The notes: a model not told the origin generated them from the letters alone. Positions 1 through 12,109 are shown, numbered from the stretch's first letter. The stretch is 64,000 nt of DNA from Diphasiastrum complanatum (GCA_029204225.1 MU832167.1:19784-83783); one strand, 5' to 3'. A program made the numbers and translations.

Positions 1-2033
1 GACTTTAGTCCACTTAGCTTGTTGTCCCTTGTGAAGGTGCCCTTTAGGCATCGCATGGGTCCTGTCGGAGTTCGAAAAAAGGCTATTGCCCTCTTTACAA
101 TCATCTCTTCTCTCCTCGATAAGATCCAAGGGGCCTTTGGTACGACAATCGGAGTCCCCACCATTTGTGGCCATAAATCGGCCATCTTTCCCACTTCTTT
201 TAGGTCATCTCGTGCATCTTTTTTATCTTTCAACTTGGTCAAGTGCTCCCAAATCGTGTTCCCGACATTCTTGAATATGTGCATTGGGTCCAAAAGATGG
301 TTTATCAACAATTCTTTCCAATATGGGAGTTCATGAAATATTGATAACCTCTTCATGCCGGGAGGGAGTCGTCCTAGATCTTGATTAGATCTCCAAATTT
401 GAAGCCAATCACTTGCTTACAATATCAACAAACAAGCACACACATATAATGTAGATTATATATCATTAGAAGAAACATAAAGAGAGTAATCATAAAATAT
501 ATAAATGACATCTACCAACTAGTGGCCCAAATATGTATTGTACCTTCATGGAATGAGGACGTTGGCCATCAAGCTCATCACGCATAGGGTGATCGGGTGG
601 AAGGTATTGAGTGTGGCTCTCATAAATTATTTTTCGCAGATGTTGTGAGTGACATGCTTGCAAATACTCGCCACAAACTGGGCACACATTGTAATCACTA
701 GTTTGGAGCCCTACATTGTTAGAAAACAACCAACTTAATCGTGGGTCGAATGTTCAAATTGAAAGAAAATTTGTGAATGCACATAAAATTTAATATAGTG
801 CCATGAATCAAACCAATAACAAGGATATCTCACTTGAACATTCCCCATAGCCAGAAAAGTCGTGCATCGTCTACATCAAGATCTCCTTTACCACAAAATC
901 TCTTTGTCTCAGTGGTCTTGATATATCGCTCACTTGAACTCCTTGCCATAGAATCTTTAGTTCATCTATCAAGGGAGCCATATACACGTCCATATTTTTT
1001 GCCTTGTATTTTCTGGGGATAAGAAGGGTGAGCATTAGGTGCCCCTTCTTTATACTTAGCCAAGGGGGGATGTTGTAGTTTATAAGGACAACCGGCCAGG
1101 TGGACCATGATGTGGAGCGCAAACCGAATGGATTCACACCATCCATGGCCAAACCCAAATGTAAATGGCGAGGCTCATCTCTAAACTCATGCCAGGTAGC
1201 ATCCACGTGCTTCCATGCTGGAGAATCGGTAGAGATCCTCATAGTATCGTCGGATGAACGATTGCTCGAATGCCATGTCATTAGTTCCGCGATGGAATTA
1301 CACTTAAACATGTGGCGTATCCTGGGTATGATGGAAAAATGTTTTACCACCTTGGCGGATATGGCCGCTCCTTGTAAATCTTGCCTATAGCGGTGTTCCC
1401 CACAACGTGGAGACATGCTTGCCTCCTCAAACTCATCTCGATATAATATGCAATCGTTGGGACATGCATGGATGCTCTTGTAATCCATGTTGACCGCAGA
1501 TAGCATTTTCTTGGCTTCTTGTCGAGACGTCGCCGTGGTGTTATTTGGGGACAACATTTTTCTGAGCAAAATGTGTCAAAATATACATTTACGTAATTAG
1601 TTATAAATAGTTTCTTGCAACACATGAATTAAAAATAAAACAAGAATAGAGCAATTTGCCTATAACACACATCAAGAAACATGCAAGCTTACCCAAACAA
1701 CTCTATCACGCTCGCATCTGACCATCCGTACTTAGTTTGCAAGTTCAAAAGTAGCAAACAAGCTCGCAACTTTGACATTTGTGCACCCTTGTACAAAGGA
1801 TTGGATGCCAAGCCACGCGTCATCTCTTCTTTCTTTGTCAATGTGGCCTCGGGTGGGTTTGTGAAGAATGCATCTATCATGTCATCCATGTCCCCCTCGT
1901 GATGCAATGTGAATGGCACATTCTCTTGTGTTGTGTCTTCTCGGGACATCTCTTCGTGCAAGTCCACGGGTGGTGTATGCGAGGAAAGTGGTGGCTCTTG
2001 TGCGCTTGCATTTCTGAATCTTGCAGATTGCAT
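1..2033 (-). pseudogene. CACTA (En/Spm) TNP2-like transposase, broken, runs off the left edge
   Basis: TNP2-type transposases cut and paste CACTA elements. Four coding blocks appear in order on the minus strand. Positions 2033-1693 carry the N-terminal block ending KYGWSDASVIELF. Positions 1561-871 carry the Transposase_21 core with EAKKML, HACPNDCILYRDE, RHMF, AWKHVDATW, LGLAMDGVNPFG and PLIDELKILW. Positions about 729-535 hold YNVCPVCGEYL and LPPDHPMRDE. Positions about 415-1 hold LPPGMKRL, HELPYWKELL, LDPMHIFKNVG and DNKLSGLKS. A 131-base intron (1692-1562) fits GT-AG rules, and splicing gives LFGKMLSPNN in frame. The core ends at a TAG (871-873) exactly where relatives have tryptophan, and readable homology (TMHDFSGYGE) continues beyond it, so this is a nonsense mutation. 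The homology is unmistakable. The terminal CACTA repeats are not in view. Confidence 0.9.
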
Positions 2034-2840
2034 GGCAATATTTGGTTGAATTCTTCGATAGTCATGTGAGTGTGAGTCATCATCCTACACAATACAAGTG
2101 CAACAACAATCAAGAATAACTGAATATTCCTCCAATCAGAAAGGGTGCCAAACAACATACATGAAAAAGAAACATGAAATCATTTATTTAAATTTAACAA
2201 TACAAAGAGGTTTGCAAAGTATAACTCACTGAAGAACCGACCTCTATCCGCACAAATAATGACTCCCTCTCAATCTGACCATACATGCAAACATGTGATA
2301 TAGTGGTACGTTGCTCTCATCACAATGCATACTTACATCATGCACATGACATGGTATTCTCTGGTGTAACCAGGCTTCTGATCCTGTATGTGATGGTCTT
2401 GCCTCATCATGTGAGGATGAGGAACGTGAATTCGACATTTGCATCGGTGCAACCTGGTAGTTGACATTGAATTGAACACAAAATTAGAAATGATTATCAA
2501 TACATGAAACTATTGATAGATCCTTTGCTTGGGAGGATCTGTTTAGTGGTCCTTTCTCTTACATCTTGTTCACAGAACCACTTCTGCCTGTTACCAGGCT
2601 CATTGGGCATTTATAGATGTTTTCTTGATATTACAATGCCCAAACCAGGCAAAATGGACGGATTATCGTTGTAGTATTGTCCTGCCTATCAGAGGAAAAC
2701 TCAAGGACGTTCTCTCTTGAAAGCACTCACACTCAAACAGAGATGCAAGCCATGAACATTCCTTTACAAATCAGCATGCAACCCAAATGAATGTGCAACA
2801 GTTTCTACACTACCTACTAAAAACGAGCTACAATCAGAAC
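2034..2840. other. Stretch upstream of the CACTA transposase, no gene recognised
   Basis: This stretch may contain the 5' end of the CACTA transposase gene. A 66-codon minus-strand frame at 2444-2244 begins with a serine-rich run but has no motif I recognise. I see no terminal inverted repeat and no other coding block. Confidence 0.4.
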
Positions 2841-3650
2841 CTAAACATTCTACAACTAAGCTACACCTGTATTAATCCACATAACTTAAACAAGAAACTA
2901 ATCTACAACATTTTAAAAGTCCAAGAATCAAGAAACCAACCAGTCTTTTGATTTTTGGACATCCTAAGGACATCAAGAACTAGAACATGCAAGATTTATA
3001 CCACATTTCTAGCCTATTTAGTTTACTTGAATGCTGATTCCTACATTAATCCACAAACAAGAAATAAAAACTAATTCACTCTAGGAAAGCAGGAAATCTA
3101 ATCCACTCTACGATCCACAACCCCACACAAAGGATGGAAGGGCAAGATCATAAATGCATCACTCAAGAAACAAGCATGATCAAGGAGCTCAATGGATGCA
3201 CCTAATTCGTGGAAGCTCTTCTCATTACAACATGGAGTTGATACAATACACAAAAAGCTCATCTTCACAAAGAGAGAGTCTCTTAAATAAGCAAGAGAGT
3301 TCCTTAGGTGGCATCCTAGTGGCATTTCCAATTACAAGTGGAATTATGCTCTCCACTAGAGGTCACCATCAGAAGGTGGCTCACTCTACTTTCTTTAAGA
3401 GGGGTCTGCTTGCATTTATTACTTTGCCTATAAATACTAGTTCCTACATGGTCATTCCATCTTTTGGGATTCACCATGAGGCTTACACAGTTCTTGCTTG
3501 TCATTCCTAACTAGCATTTCTCGGCTCTCATACTCGACTCTCAATCTTCGTTCATCTCATCTTCTCAGAGACCTCCTCAGTCTAAGGTGAGCGGTGCTCT
3601 TGGGTAGCTCTATCCGAGTATCTTGGGAATTTGTTAGAATCAGCCAATAT
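2840..3650. repeat. Dispersed repeat R1, copy of R2 at 15656-16485
   Basis: From about 2840 the sequence matches 15690 onward in the same orientation. Shared blocks include the run starting CCTATTTAGTTTACTTGAAT, the stretch about aligned ATTAATCCACAAACAAGAAA, the 'aagagagtctcttaaataagcaag' type segment and the CTCGGCTCTCA/GAGACCTCCTC segment near 3530-3570. Divergence is moderate, with many indels. It is non-coding. It could be an old solo LTR or another non-autonomous repeat. The ends are not sharply defined and I found no target duplication. Confidence 0.6.
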
Positions 3651-4142
3651 CATCCCACCCCTAATGTATTACAAGACCCACTGCAACTCATATTGGACGA
3701 TGCCGCTCTGCTTCCGCATTGGCGTCTTCGATCGACACTTGGAAAAGCGTATATCCTCGTTCGCTTACATAAAACCAAGTGCTTATTGTCGCCAGTCTTT
3801 ATCACAAAGATTATTTTTTCACAAATTGTCTCAAAATGTCTTATTGTTATAGGCGGTTGACATTCTCAAAATTGGAGAGCTCCCAGCAGTTTCATAACTT
3901 GCATGTCTGAGTGCTTCCCGTGTGTCTTCTTTCTTATCACTTGTATTTGCCATTGACGGTTTCATCTCTGGTTTCTTGGCAGGTGCTAACTTTTGGGAGG
4001 ACTGTATCTTCCATTTTGCTTCTGGGTGTTTCCGCAGTTCTTCGTTCAGTTGAAGTTCCAGTCTTAAGGAAAACCTTCGATCTGTAGGTTGCACATACTT
4101 CGATTATCAGTCTCAAGGGGATGGACTCGGTCATCAAAAAAT
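3651..4142. other. Unassigned stretch
   Basis: This is a short non-coding stretch between R1 and the small inverted-repeat element. Only weak open frames cross it: an 87-codon lysine-rich frame on minus (4094-3831) and a 73-codon frame on plus. I recognise neither. Confidence 0.3.
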
Positions 4143-4513
4143 TCATTAGAGGAGTTCTAAATCCAAAAAAGACCCTTTGTGAAGATTCTTTTTATATTTT
4201 TTTTCAAATTTTTCTTACACATGGACTCATCAAAACATTCAAACTACGTAACGTAACTTTTTGAGTCCACATTTTGATTCCATACTAAAAATGACATAAC
4301 TTTTTAGTGGTAAGTCCAAATTTAGCGAAATTTGGTGCATTGGAAAGCGCTCAACAAGGGTTTCCAATGATATGTTAGATGACATACTTTTGAGCTACGA
4401 TTAAAAAGTTATGAGAAGCCAAAAGTATTAGTGTTATAATATTTTAACAATAAAAAAGACATCTTGCACGAATTCTTAAAGAGTCTTTTTGGAACTCAAA
4501 ACTCCTCTAATGA
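4143..4513. mobile_element. MITE-like element with terminal inverted repeats (TIR-1)
   Basis: The left end TCATTAGAGGAGTT is matched exactly in inverse by the right end AACTCCTCTAATGA. The inverted similarity continues inward for about 45 bases, through a tract like AAAAAAGACCCTTT on the left and its inverse AAAGAGTCTTTTT on the right. Length is 371 bp and the interior is AT-rich with no coding capacity. The same terminal motif bounds 26177-27013 and occurs once at 27774, so this is a family. I cannot settle the superfamily. CATTA/TAATG is palindromic with the termini, so the target duplication is ambiguous (possibly TA). Confidence 0.75.
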
Positions 4514-4730
4514 GTGGTAGGAACAGATTTGGATGGACGGTTTGGTAACGGTAAGAAAACATGATAAGGCTTGGTGGCAGGGTGAAGGAACTGATAGTTC
4601 TACAGTTGTAGCTTTGGACCCTTGTAATGCCGAGCTTTGACCACCACTCGTTGGATGAGGAGCTCGTTTTATTTTGCAAGTTCACGGTTGTTTTCATTTT
4701 TATTTTTTTGCAGCTCTTTCTTTTGATCCA

Positions 4731-4912
4731 TTACTTTTGGATTTCTTTGGGCTTCATAAGAGGGGATTCAACTACCATTGCTCTAGAGAGTTTCTTTTGA
4801 TCCAGATCGATCTGATTCAATTGTTGCTTAAGCTTGTCCTTTCCTCCTCAGCTTCTTGGATCTTCCTCTTTATTTCTTCTAGCTGCTTCGCCTGTTTTTG
4901 TAGACCTTTCAT
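4731..4912 (-). pseudogene. Fragment encoding a coiled-coil segment, origin unknown
   Basis: The minus frame starts MKGLQKQAKQLEEIKRK and continues with a heptad-like Glu/Lys/Leu pattern. It then shifts by one frame into KLKQQLNQIDLDQKKLS before a stop. This is what a broken coiled-coil coding region looks like, for example a gag protein or a host structural protein. I recognise no family. Neighbouring minus frames (5193-4909, 4697-4476 and 4094-3831) could be parts of the same dead gene, with TIR-1 inserted between the last two. This is inference. Confidence 0.3.
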
Positions 4913-5193
4913 GGCTGAACAACCAATGTAGGTGGTAGTTGGTCTCCGCAAGACACTTGCAATGATCTTTTAGCCTCTTCAATAAGACTATAAAAAACTG
5001 GAAATGTCTCAGAAGAATAGTGAACTGATGATAAACAAATAGATGGAAGGAAGGGTGATGGTGACAGTGACAATGGTAGATGGTGTGGGCGATAGGCATG
5101 GGAATGGGTGCAAAAGTATGACAAGAGGCTGGTTGAAGAAGGAGACTGATTTCCCAATGCTTGTGTTTCCCTTTTTTGAAGGATCTTCATCAT

Positions 5194-6304
5194 GACTGGG
5201 ATACTTCTACTAATTGAGTTGCTTTGGATTGCCCATCTTCTTGCTTAGCCTTCTTGGCTGTCGATCTTGTTAATGGTATTATTGGCGATGTGGCTGCTCC
5301 AATGGATGCCTGCATATCCACTCTCTTCCCCCTCCCAAAATCTGTTGGTGGGAATGTTGTTGCTGGTAACTGTTCATGCTCAAGATTGGATCAACGTGTG
5401 GAGCACGCAGTTGAGACACGTTGAACATGTGACTGGACTAAAGATTGAACAGATTGTAACTAAATTTGTTTTGATCTTGATGTAGTTGACTCGAAAATGA
5501 ATATGACAATGAGATGCAGGAATCAACTCTAACGTGATATGTACTTTGCAAATTTTCAGTATGCTCAAAGATCGTAAGCTCCGTGCAAGGTGAGCTAAAG
5601 ATGGATAGGTGAATGTCATGTGTTCTGAAGATGCTCTACAGAGGACTCTCGTGCTGTAGCTATTTCTCATGCAAAAAATCAATCACACAAAATAGGTGAA
5701 GAGAAACAAGAAAATAAACAAATGGTACAAAGAGTGAGAACTGTATGGCACCCATTTGTCGAGAACAAAACTTGCATTCATCAACATTGGTAAGTTATCT
5801 TGACAATTGCAATTTTCCATTGTTTGTAGAGTAATGAGACTTATTCTGACAGGCCCTTGTCAAAACAAGGCAGGGTTGGTAACACTAAAATCTACCATCG
5901 TCGATAGCAGATGTCGTAAGATAGAACTTGAAATACATAGGAGGAGAAGGTACTATTCCCATTAGTATCCTTCGAATCATGAGATTAAGTTAATGAACCT
6001 CTGTTTAGATTTCATATTTCTCAGAGTGGTATCGTGATATGGAGGTAGTGGAAATCTCATTAAAAAGTAGATCGTCATATAGAACTGAGGTTGCAAAAGA
6101 GAAAAGAAAATGTCAATTCCTTGGGGAGGGTGCTCTTGTTTGGGAATAATAGTAGATGACAAAATATCGATTTCCTTGACGTCTTTCAATCATTCATTTG
6201 ATATGGCATCTATGTGTGATTATTGATCTGGTAAATGGCGTGGTGATGTAGAATTTTACAAGTAACTTCTCAATTGAGCAACAAGTGGAACTATTGGTTG
6301 CTAT
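5194..6304. other. Non-coding stretch, nothing recognised
   Basis: About 1.1 kb with only short open frames and no motif, LTR boundary or repeat I can match elsewhere in the window. Confidence 0.4.
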
Positions 6305-7156
6305 TGTTAAAATTGGCAAAGCTAATTGGTTAAATCTTGTAAATACCATAATGACTTGTACCTATAATCATTAGACATGTGTGGAGCCTGTTCCCATGTG
6401 TGAAATCTATGTCTAAGTCATTTAGATAGATCATATAGGTTGTACATATCATTTAATTTGGAAACTAATGGCTAAATTGGCCAAAAACTAGTTTAGTAGT
6501 ATTATGCCACTTGGCACCATTCTAGTGGTAGAAAATGCTATATCACATGGGTAGGAGTGGTCTTCCACGTGTGAATTATCATATGGAAAGTTCAGATCCA
6601 TTGTATATAGTTTTCATACAAGTCAAAAGTCAAATCTCCTAGATTGTAGGACCTATCTCCTAGTTTGTAGGAGTCTAGAAGGTCAACACTAGCCACCAAT
6701 GATGATGTGGCAAATTAATGGAATCTTAGCCAAAGTGGATATGAATAAGCACTATGACCTGTCTCACACGTGCTGGAAGTGACTTAGAGAGAGAGAGAGT
6801 ATGATGATTTTGTATTTAATCCATGATGGATCCACTTTGAGAAATGAAGAAGAAAGACATTGATTTGGGAGCAATCCAAGTGTTTTCACTCTATTAAGCA
6901 TGTTCTTTGTGAATGAATGCTTAGGAAATGATAAGTAATCATTTTTGCTGTTATAAGGCCGTATACCTACTGTACTTCACACGTGTGAAGGCTTTTGATC
7001 ATTATTTTTTATTGTTCTTGCTTGGATGTGTAGAAATTGTCAAGTAGAAGCTAGTTTTGGATGCTAGTTTGGAGATAGATCAACATTCCAGGTTGCCAAT
7101 CACTCTTATTGATCTTTTGTAGATCTATTTGAGTCCCATTCTCTGATTTTTTGACA
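6305..7156 (+). repeat. Copia-type 5' LTR of element X with primer-binding site
   Basis: The 852-bp block starts TGTTAAAATTGG and ends TTTTTTGACA. It is followed directly by TGGTATCAGAGCC (7157-7169), the primer-binding site complementary to initiator tRNA-Met used by plant copia elements. Inside lies the perfect palindrome TTCACACGTGTGAA (6976-6989) plus related CACGTG sites at 6566 and near 6767. No 3' LTR partner is present, so X is truncated at its junction with copia G near 8988. Confidence 0.75.
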
Positions 7157-8985
7157 TGGTATCAGAGCCAAGTCTAAGTGCATAGATGATGATCAAGATC
7201 TCTCCATTTTGTTAAAGGCATTGGTGCTAAAATAAATTTTTTAAGAGGGCGAGTCTAACCAAATGATTACTTCTAGATTTGAAGTACAAATGAGTGTGTG
7301 AGTTTCAAGTGTACTTCCCACACATGTGAAAGGCTGATGTACTTGTACTTGCACCATATCTAAGTGATTTTCAAGTTTGTGCTTCATACAAGATGTGAGA
7401 ATGAAAGATCAAATTTGAGGATTTTGTGATCTCGACTAGTTTTCAATAGGATTTTTGTTCTAACTTGGCCAAAAATCTATTTTTTTGGGTTCATTGTAGG
7501 TACAGTACGGACTATTGTCATCATGCACATGTGAGATCCATCCACCTTGAGTATTTGTTGTGATCTCAAGGTAGAACCAAATCAAGCAAGTGAGCACATG
7601 TTTGGAAGCCATTTGAGTAAGGATTTAGGTGCAAGTGATTTCAATCAAAATGGTTGAACCTAGATTGAGTTATTGACATATTTTTGGAGGTAGGTAGGGC
7701 ACCTAACCTGGTGACTTTTGTCAAAGAGCACCAAATCATAGCCATTGTAGAGAAAAACATCAAGATAGCATTGTCAATCTAGGTTTTGGGAGTTCTAGAT
7801 AGGATTTTGAGATCCTAGTCACATTGTTTCACTCCTACTCATATTTCTTGAGTGTTTAATGACCTGAAAATGTGTCATAGAGTTGTGTGAAGCACATGTG
7901 GAGAGTGTGATCCAAAAATTCCAAGAGTTCCTTCCTTTGGAGAGGGCAAGATCTAGTAACTTAGGGTGATTGGCATTGTTGGAGGGTTCTAGAAGTGATT
8001 TTTGAGATCTAAGTCACATTGTTCCACTCCTACTCAAAGAGTTGAGTTTTTTAAGGCTTGAAAGAGAGTCATAGAGGTGTGTGAGTCACATGTGTAGTGT
8101 TTGATCCAAAATCCTAAAAGCTCCTTTCTTTGTAGAGGGCAAGATCTAGTAACTCATTTCTTTATTGTGGAAAAATTGTCTTCTTCATGGTGATCAAATC
8201 TTGCTAAGTGGCATTAGCTCTTTGTAAGCACATATCTTAGTGAGAAATAAGCATCACAATCTGAAAATTTGAATTTCATTCCAACTCTAGAGAGTCATTG
8301 GTACTTGGTGGAGTCCAATAGGGGTGAATGAATTCATTTTTTAAGCAAAAATTTGACATTGTATGTATGAAACTCAAATTAGTTCTAATACAACTTTCTT
8401 TGTGAGAGGGTGAGGGTCAAGTTGTGATCCCATTTGAAGTCTAGAACAAGGAGGACTCCATATTTGAGTGTTCATACATGGTTGGGATCTTTGTGAATTT
8501 CTAGATGTCTAATTTTTAACCTTGGTGAAAAATTATTGACATAATTTGTTATCAGACCATTTCATGTCCATTCCAAATCTCATGAGTGTTTGATGGTTTC
8601 TTGTGGCAAGATGAAGATGGAGGCTCATTCATGGAGTATCATGGTGGATACAAGACAACAAAGGACAAAGGAGGAGGAGACATGCAAGCAAAAGTTGATC
8701 ACTCACATTTATTGTTTGTTTGCTGTATTTTTCCAGAGAGTTCAGAGGTGGAAGCATGGTGGAATCATTTCATTTACATTCTATTTGATTCTTCATGTTC
8801 TAGTCACATTTTTACATGCAAAATTGATGTAAGAAATAGTGAAGCATCCCAAGTGGACACTATTCTCTATATCAATTATGGTTGTTTCTATTTTGAGCAT
8901 TACATGATCATTGAAAGGAGATCTATTCTTAGAAAGAAGATCATTCTTATGATGGATCAGAGTTGTATTGGCAAAAACTATGCTA
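7157..8985 (+). mobile_element. Non-coding body of element X with an internal tandem duplication
   Basis: After the primer-binding site there is no gag, protease, integrase or reverse transcriptase. A segment of about 190-200 bp is duplicated in tandem (about 7770-7965 and 7973-8157). Both copies contain CACATTGT..CACTCCTACTCA and GAGGGCAAGATCTAGTAACT. A long, LTR-flanked but non-coding interior is typical of non-autonomous LARD-type elements that borrow enzymes from relatives. Calling it a LARD is inference, because its 3' end is missing. Confidence 0.5.
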
Positions 8986-9002
8986 GGAGCATTGGAAGCT
9001 AA
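8586..9002 (+). CDS. Unrecognised 138-codon ORF at the 3' end of element X
   Basis: The frame begins MFDGFLWQDEDGGSF and runs to a stop at 9002. It is rich in aromatic, His and Cys residues (for example CCIFPESSEVEAWW and YINYGCFYFEHYM). I recognise no domain. Its last residues overlap the start of the copia RNase H fragment in another frame, so its 3' end was created by the X/G junction near 8988. It may be a chance ORF or the remnant of a captured sequence. Confidence 0.25.
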   Translation: MFDGFLWQDEDGGSFMEYHGGYKTTKDKGGGDMQAKVDHSHLLFVCCIFPESSEVEAWWNHFIYILFDSSCSSHIFTCKIDVRNSEASQVDTILYINYGCFYFEHYMIIERRSILRKKIILMMDQSCIGKNYARSIGS

Positions 9003-9574
9003 GAAAGCGAGTTTTGAGGTACATCATTGGAACTCGAGATTTTGGCATATTGTATGAGGGACCATCACCTAATCTTTTTGGATTTTCAGATTCGGACTAT
9101 GCTGGAGATGTAATGGATAGGAAATCCATTAGTTCTTATTGTATTTTCATAGGTGATGGAGCTATATCATGGATGTCAAAGAAACAAGCCACTATCTCAT
9201 TGTCATCTAGTGAGGCCGAGTACAAAGCTCTTACACATTGCACAAAGGAGATGGTATGGATCAAGAGGATGATCAAGGATCTTCACTTGCTGGATTTTTC
9301 AGAGAGCCCAATCATCTTTTGTGACAATCAATCAGCCCAAAGAATGGCATCCAATCCTATCTTTCATGCTAGGAGCAAGCATATTGAGATACAATATCAT
9401 TTTGTGAGGGAGCAAGTCATTGCAAAGGAGGTGGAGCTTCAACATGTGCCTTCAAGGGAATGTGTAGCTGATATCTTCACCAAAGCATTGGGAAAAGACT
9501 TGTTAATGAATCATAGGACTTCACTTGGAGTGTTATCAAAGTCTATGCTAAAACTAGTTGAAGAGGGAGTGTGA
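8986..9574 (+). pseudogene. Copia G: C-terminal reverse transcriptase/RNase H fragment
   Basis: Copia homology starts abruptly at HWK (near 8988) and continues KRVLRYIIGTRDFG, FSDSDYAGDVMDRKS, ISWMSKKQATISLSSSEAEY, WIKRMIKDLHLL, IFCDNQSAQRMASNPIFHA, RSKHIEIQYHFVRE and DIFTKALGKD. The RNase H acidic residues in SDSDYAG, SSEAEY and FCDNQSA are kept. The reading frame is open from about 8990 to the stop at 9574, which overlaps the 3' LTR. Everything upstream (gag, protease, integrase and reverse transcriptase catalytic core) is absent here. The matching 5' part is probably element F at 50396-54111 (see findings). Confidence 0.9.
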
Positions 9575-10219
9575 AAGATTCAACTAGTTTCATCACATTT
9601 TGCAATATTTCCATATTTGGCATATTGAGGCTAAAACTTGTTTTAGACTTAGAGGTTGACTTTTCAAAGTTCATTAGTCTAAATTTTATTTGAATAAACA
9701 CTTTTTGAAAGTGTGGGAAAGATAGAATGTGAGTTTGAGTAGATTCAATTTGAATAAGTTGGGTACATTGAATCTAGACCCAAAATTGGTAGGGTTAGCA
9801 TTTTGGTGGGAAAGCCAAGTGGCCAAATAGGATTTGGACCTGCTATAAAAGGATGTAACTCGTGGAGAGAGTCATCTTCTCTCTTCTCTATCTCATTTCA
9901 TGCTTATACATGGTTCTCTTGGGTTCTACTATCCATTGGTGCACTATCTTGGTGATTGCTTGCAATTCTATGTGTAGAATGATCTATATTTGCTATTTTT
10001 GGATCCACACGTGTGAAATACAGTAGCTTGCTGGTTTTGTATGTATAGCAACAATACATAATCATTTCATTCAAGTTTGATCAAGTTCTATTAGTGTTTG
10101 CATCTCAAATTGTGTGTAGATGCTGATTTTTCTACATTGGTGAAATTGGTAGTGTATTTCTCTTTCTAACCAAAGATCATTCAAGTAGATTGGATCTTAA
10201 GGATCTGAAATCTTTCACA
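9570..10219 (+). repeat. 3' LTR of copia G
   Basis: This 650-bp LTR starts TGTGAAAGATTC and ends AATCTTTCACA, a perfect short inverted repeat. It is preceded by the purine tract AAGAGGGAG. It carries a TATA-like TATAAAAGG near 9845 and the palindrome CACACGTGTG at 10006-10015. It is about 98% identical by eye to the reverse complement of 53465-54111. It is followed by TGTCC (10220-10224), the reverse complement of the GGACA that follows the other LTR at 54112. Confidence 0.92.
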
Positions 10220-10857
10220 TGTCCGTCGCGCAAAACTTGACTTTCACAATTCCATCACTGGTCAATTGCCTCACAGTCAAAACAAGAAGTGTACATTGAG
10301 CTTGGCTTCAAGTAGCTCTCTTTGAATCAGACACATGCACCCAGAGTTTGCACTAGTCCGATCTCAACGCGAACTATCCCTTAGCGTCCGTTCGAAATAC
10401 CAAGTCTCTCATGCAAGAATCAACTTTCACAGTTCCTTCATTGATTAGCTGCCTTACACGTAACACAAGCCAGCGTACTCATATGTTTCCTCATCATTGC
10501 TGGTCCAGAGAAAGCCTATAACAAACTTTCCTTTCCACAACAAAAATTTGTCAACTTATTAGGTCCAAAGTTCACCAGTCTCCTCGTGTGAGTGTGGCTA
10601 GGTCACCTTGAATTTGCCCCCATTTTGATCAACTTTCATTCAAAATTTGCCCCAAGAGAGAGGTGTGTGTGATAGTTCCCCTCCACTTATAAAATCAGCT
10701 GATCGAACTTAGAGTAGAGTTCTTTGGACAAAAAGCCTTTCCAACACTTTGCTTCCCATCTGCTAGGATTATGGCTCGATCCAACTTGTTGCCAATCTCT
10801 GAAGAGGATCCTAGTCTTTTCCCCTTTGAGGAAAAAACCCAACTGATACTGGATATC

Positions 10858-11353
10858 ACCCATGCTCAGTGAGTTTCAGTTCCGAAGGTGGCCGTCCCAA
10901 AATGAAGACAAACTGCTCAATACAAGATCTCCCCTGAAATTGCCCTTTCCAACTTTTGACTTCCTGCTTGCGTCTGGTGGGCGTTGTCGCAAATGAAACT
11001 AACCCAAGAAACAAGCTAGCCATCCATCCTTTGCAAACATTGAGTTGTTTCGTTGTCGTTCACGTGCGAGTACTTGAACTGCAAATCCGTCCCATAGATT
11101 CTGAATATCGCCCATGCTCAGTGAGTTTCAGTTCCGAAGGTGGCCGTCCCAAAATGAAGACCAACTGCTCCATAGAAGATCTCCCCTGAAATGGCCCTTT
11201 CCAACTTTTGACTTCCTGCTTGCGTCTGGTGGGCATTGTCACAGATGAAACTAACCCAAGAAACAGGCTAGCCATCCATCCTTTGCAAACATTGAGTCGT
11301 TTCGTTGTCGTTCACGTGCGAGTACTTGAACTGCAAATCTGCCCCACAGATTC
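10858..11353. repeat. Tandem duplication of about 250 bp inside element H
   Basis: Two copies (about 10858-11109 and 11110-11353) share CCATGCTCAGTGAGTTTCAG, GGTGGCCGTCCCAAAATGAA, CTTCCTGCTTGCGTCTGGTG and CGTTCACGTGCGAGTACTTG in the same order, with only scattered differences. Confidence 0.9.
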
Positions 11354-11628
11354 TGTAGTCCTCTTTGTTTGATGGTATCATCCTTCAAAAGAAAAGGTTC
11401 CTTCTCGAGCCATTAGCTCCTTGTATCACAAGCAATCATGCAAACCAGGCAAAGCACGAGTACTAAGACTCACCACGAATACATACAAGTAAGACACTCA
11501 GACAAGTTTACTAACAAGTAACAAAGAAAAGGTCCCCCTTTGAGATGGTCCTGCCAACGGACCTTTGTCTGGCCGCGCCCATACAAATCGATCACGGAAT
11601 CAGCCCACATAGGACACCTCTCCAACTA

Positions 11629-12030
11629 TCCGTGCTTTCACCATTAAGCAGCACATTGCCTCAGTCACGCCCCACCACTTTTTGGTCGATAGCCCTTATA
11701 GCTAAACGATCGGCAGCTATCCCGCACCGGCAGCTAACCACCCGTGCTTTACACCCGAATTTGAGCAGCATCTCTGTATCAATGGTTAACCTATACAATT
11801 CGAATATGTCGCCCCGCACCCCACAAGGCACAGACCGTGCTTACACCAACCTAATAGTAGCACACTGCCTCATCTGTCCTACGTGCAGACAATGCCAGGC
11901 CCGAACCGCGAGAACTGACCGTGCTTACACCTCAAGGGCAGCACTTTGACTCATCAAGTCCCCCGTTCTGTCGACCACCCCGACCGTGGACGCACCCGTG
12001 CTTACATTGTGGGCAGCACCTTGCACAACA
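11629..12030. repeat. Array of five diverged repeats near the primer-binding site of element H
   Basis: The motif CCGTGCTT(A/T)(C/A)AC..(A)GCAGCAC.TTGCCTCA recurs near 11629, 11740, 11836, 11918 and 11994. Spacing shrinks from about 111 to 76 bases. On the minus strand the array sits just downstream of the primer-binding site, in the untranslated leader or packaging region. Confidence 0.7.
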
Positions 12031-12109
12031 GTTGTCTTGATGAACCCCAAATCGTGGCCATTTCCGTGAGATCCACATAGCTGACCGGCCAGTCGGCTTT
12101 GATACCACA

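Larger units (their letters stand above)
10220..12109 (-). mobile_element. Element H, left half: non-coding interior next to its 5' LTR
   Basis: Read on the minus strand, this interior starts right after an LTR with the sequence TGGTATCAAAGCC (12107-12095), a one-base variant of the initiator-tRNA primer-binding site. No gag or pol motif appears in any frame. Instead it is built of repeats: a tandem duplication at 10858-11353, five diverged CCGTGCTTACACC units at 11629-12030, and a further unit of about 190 bp visible at 10236 and 10427 (ACTTTCACAATTCC / ACTTTCACAGTTCC). It stops at 10220, where copia G begins. The other half is 54112-56063. Confidence 0.75.

Noticed and set aside
11629-12030. 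CRISPR-like regularly spaced repeats
   Set aside because: Spacing shrinks from 111 to 76 bp, the repeats are diverged, the context is a plant LTR element and no cas genes exist.
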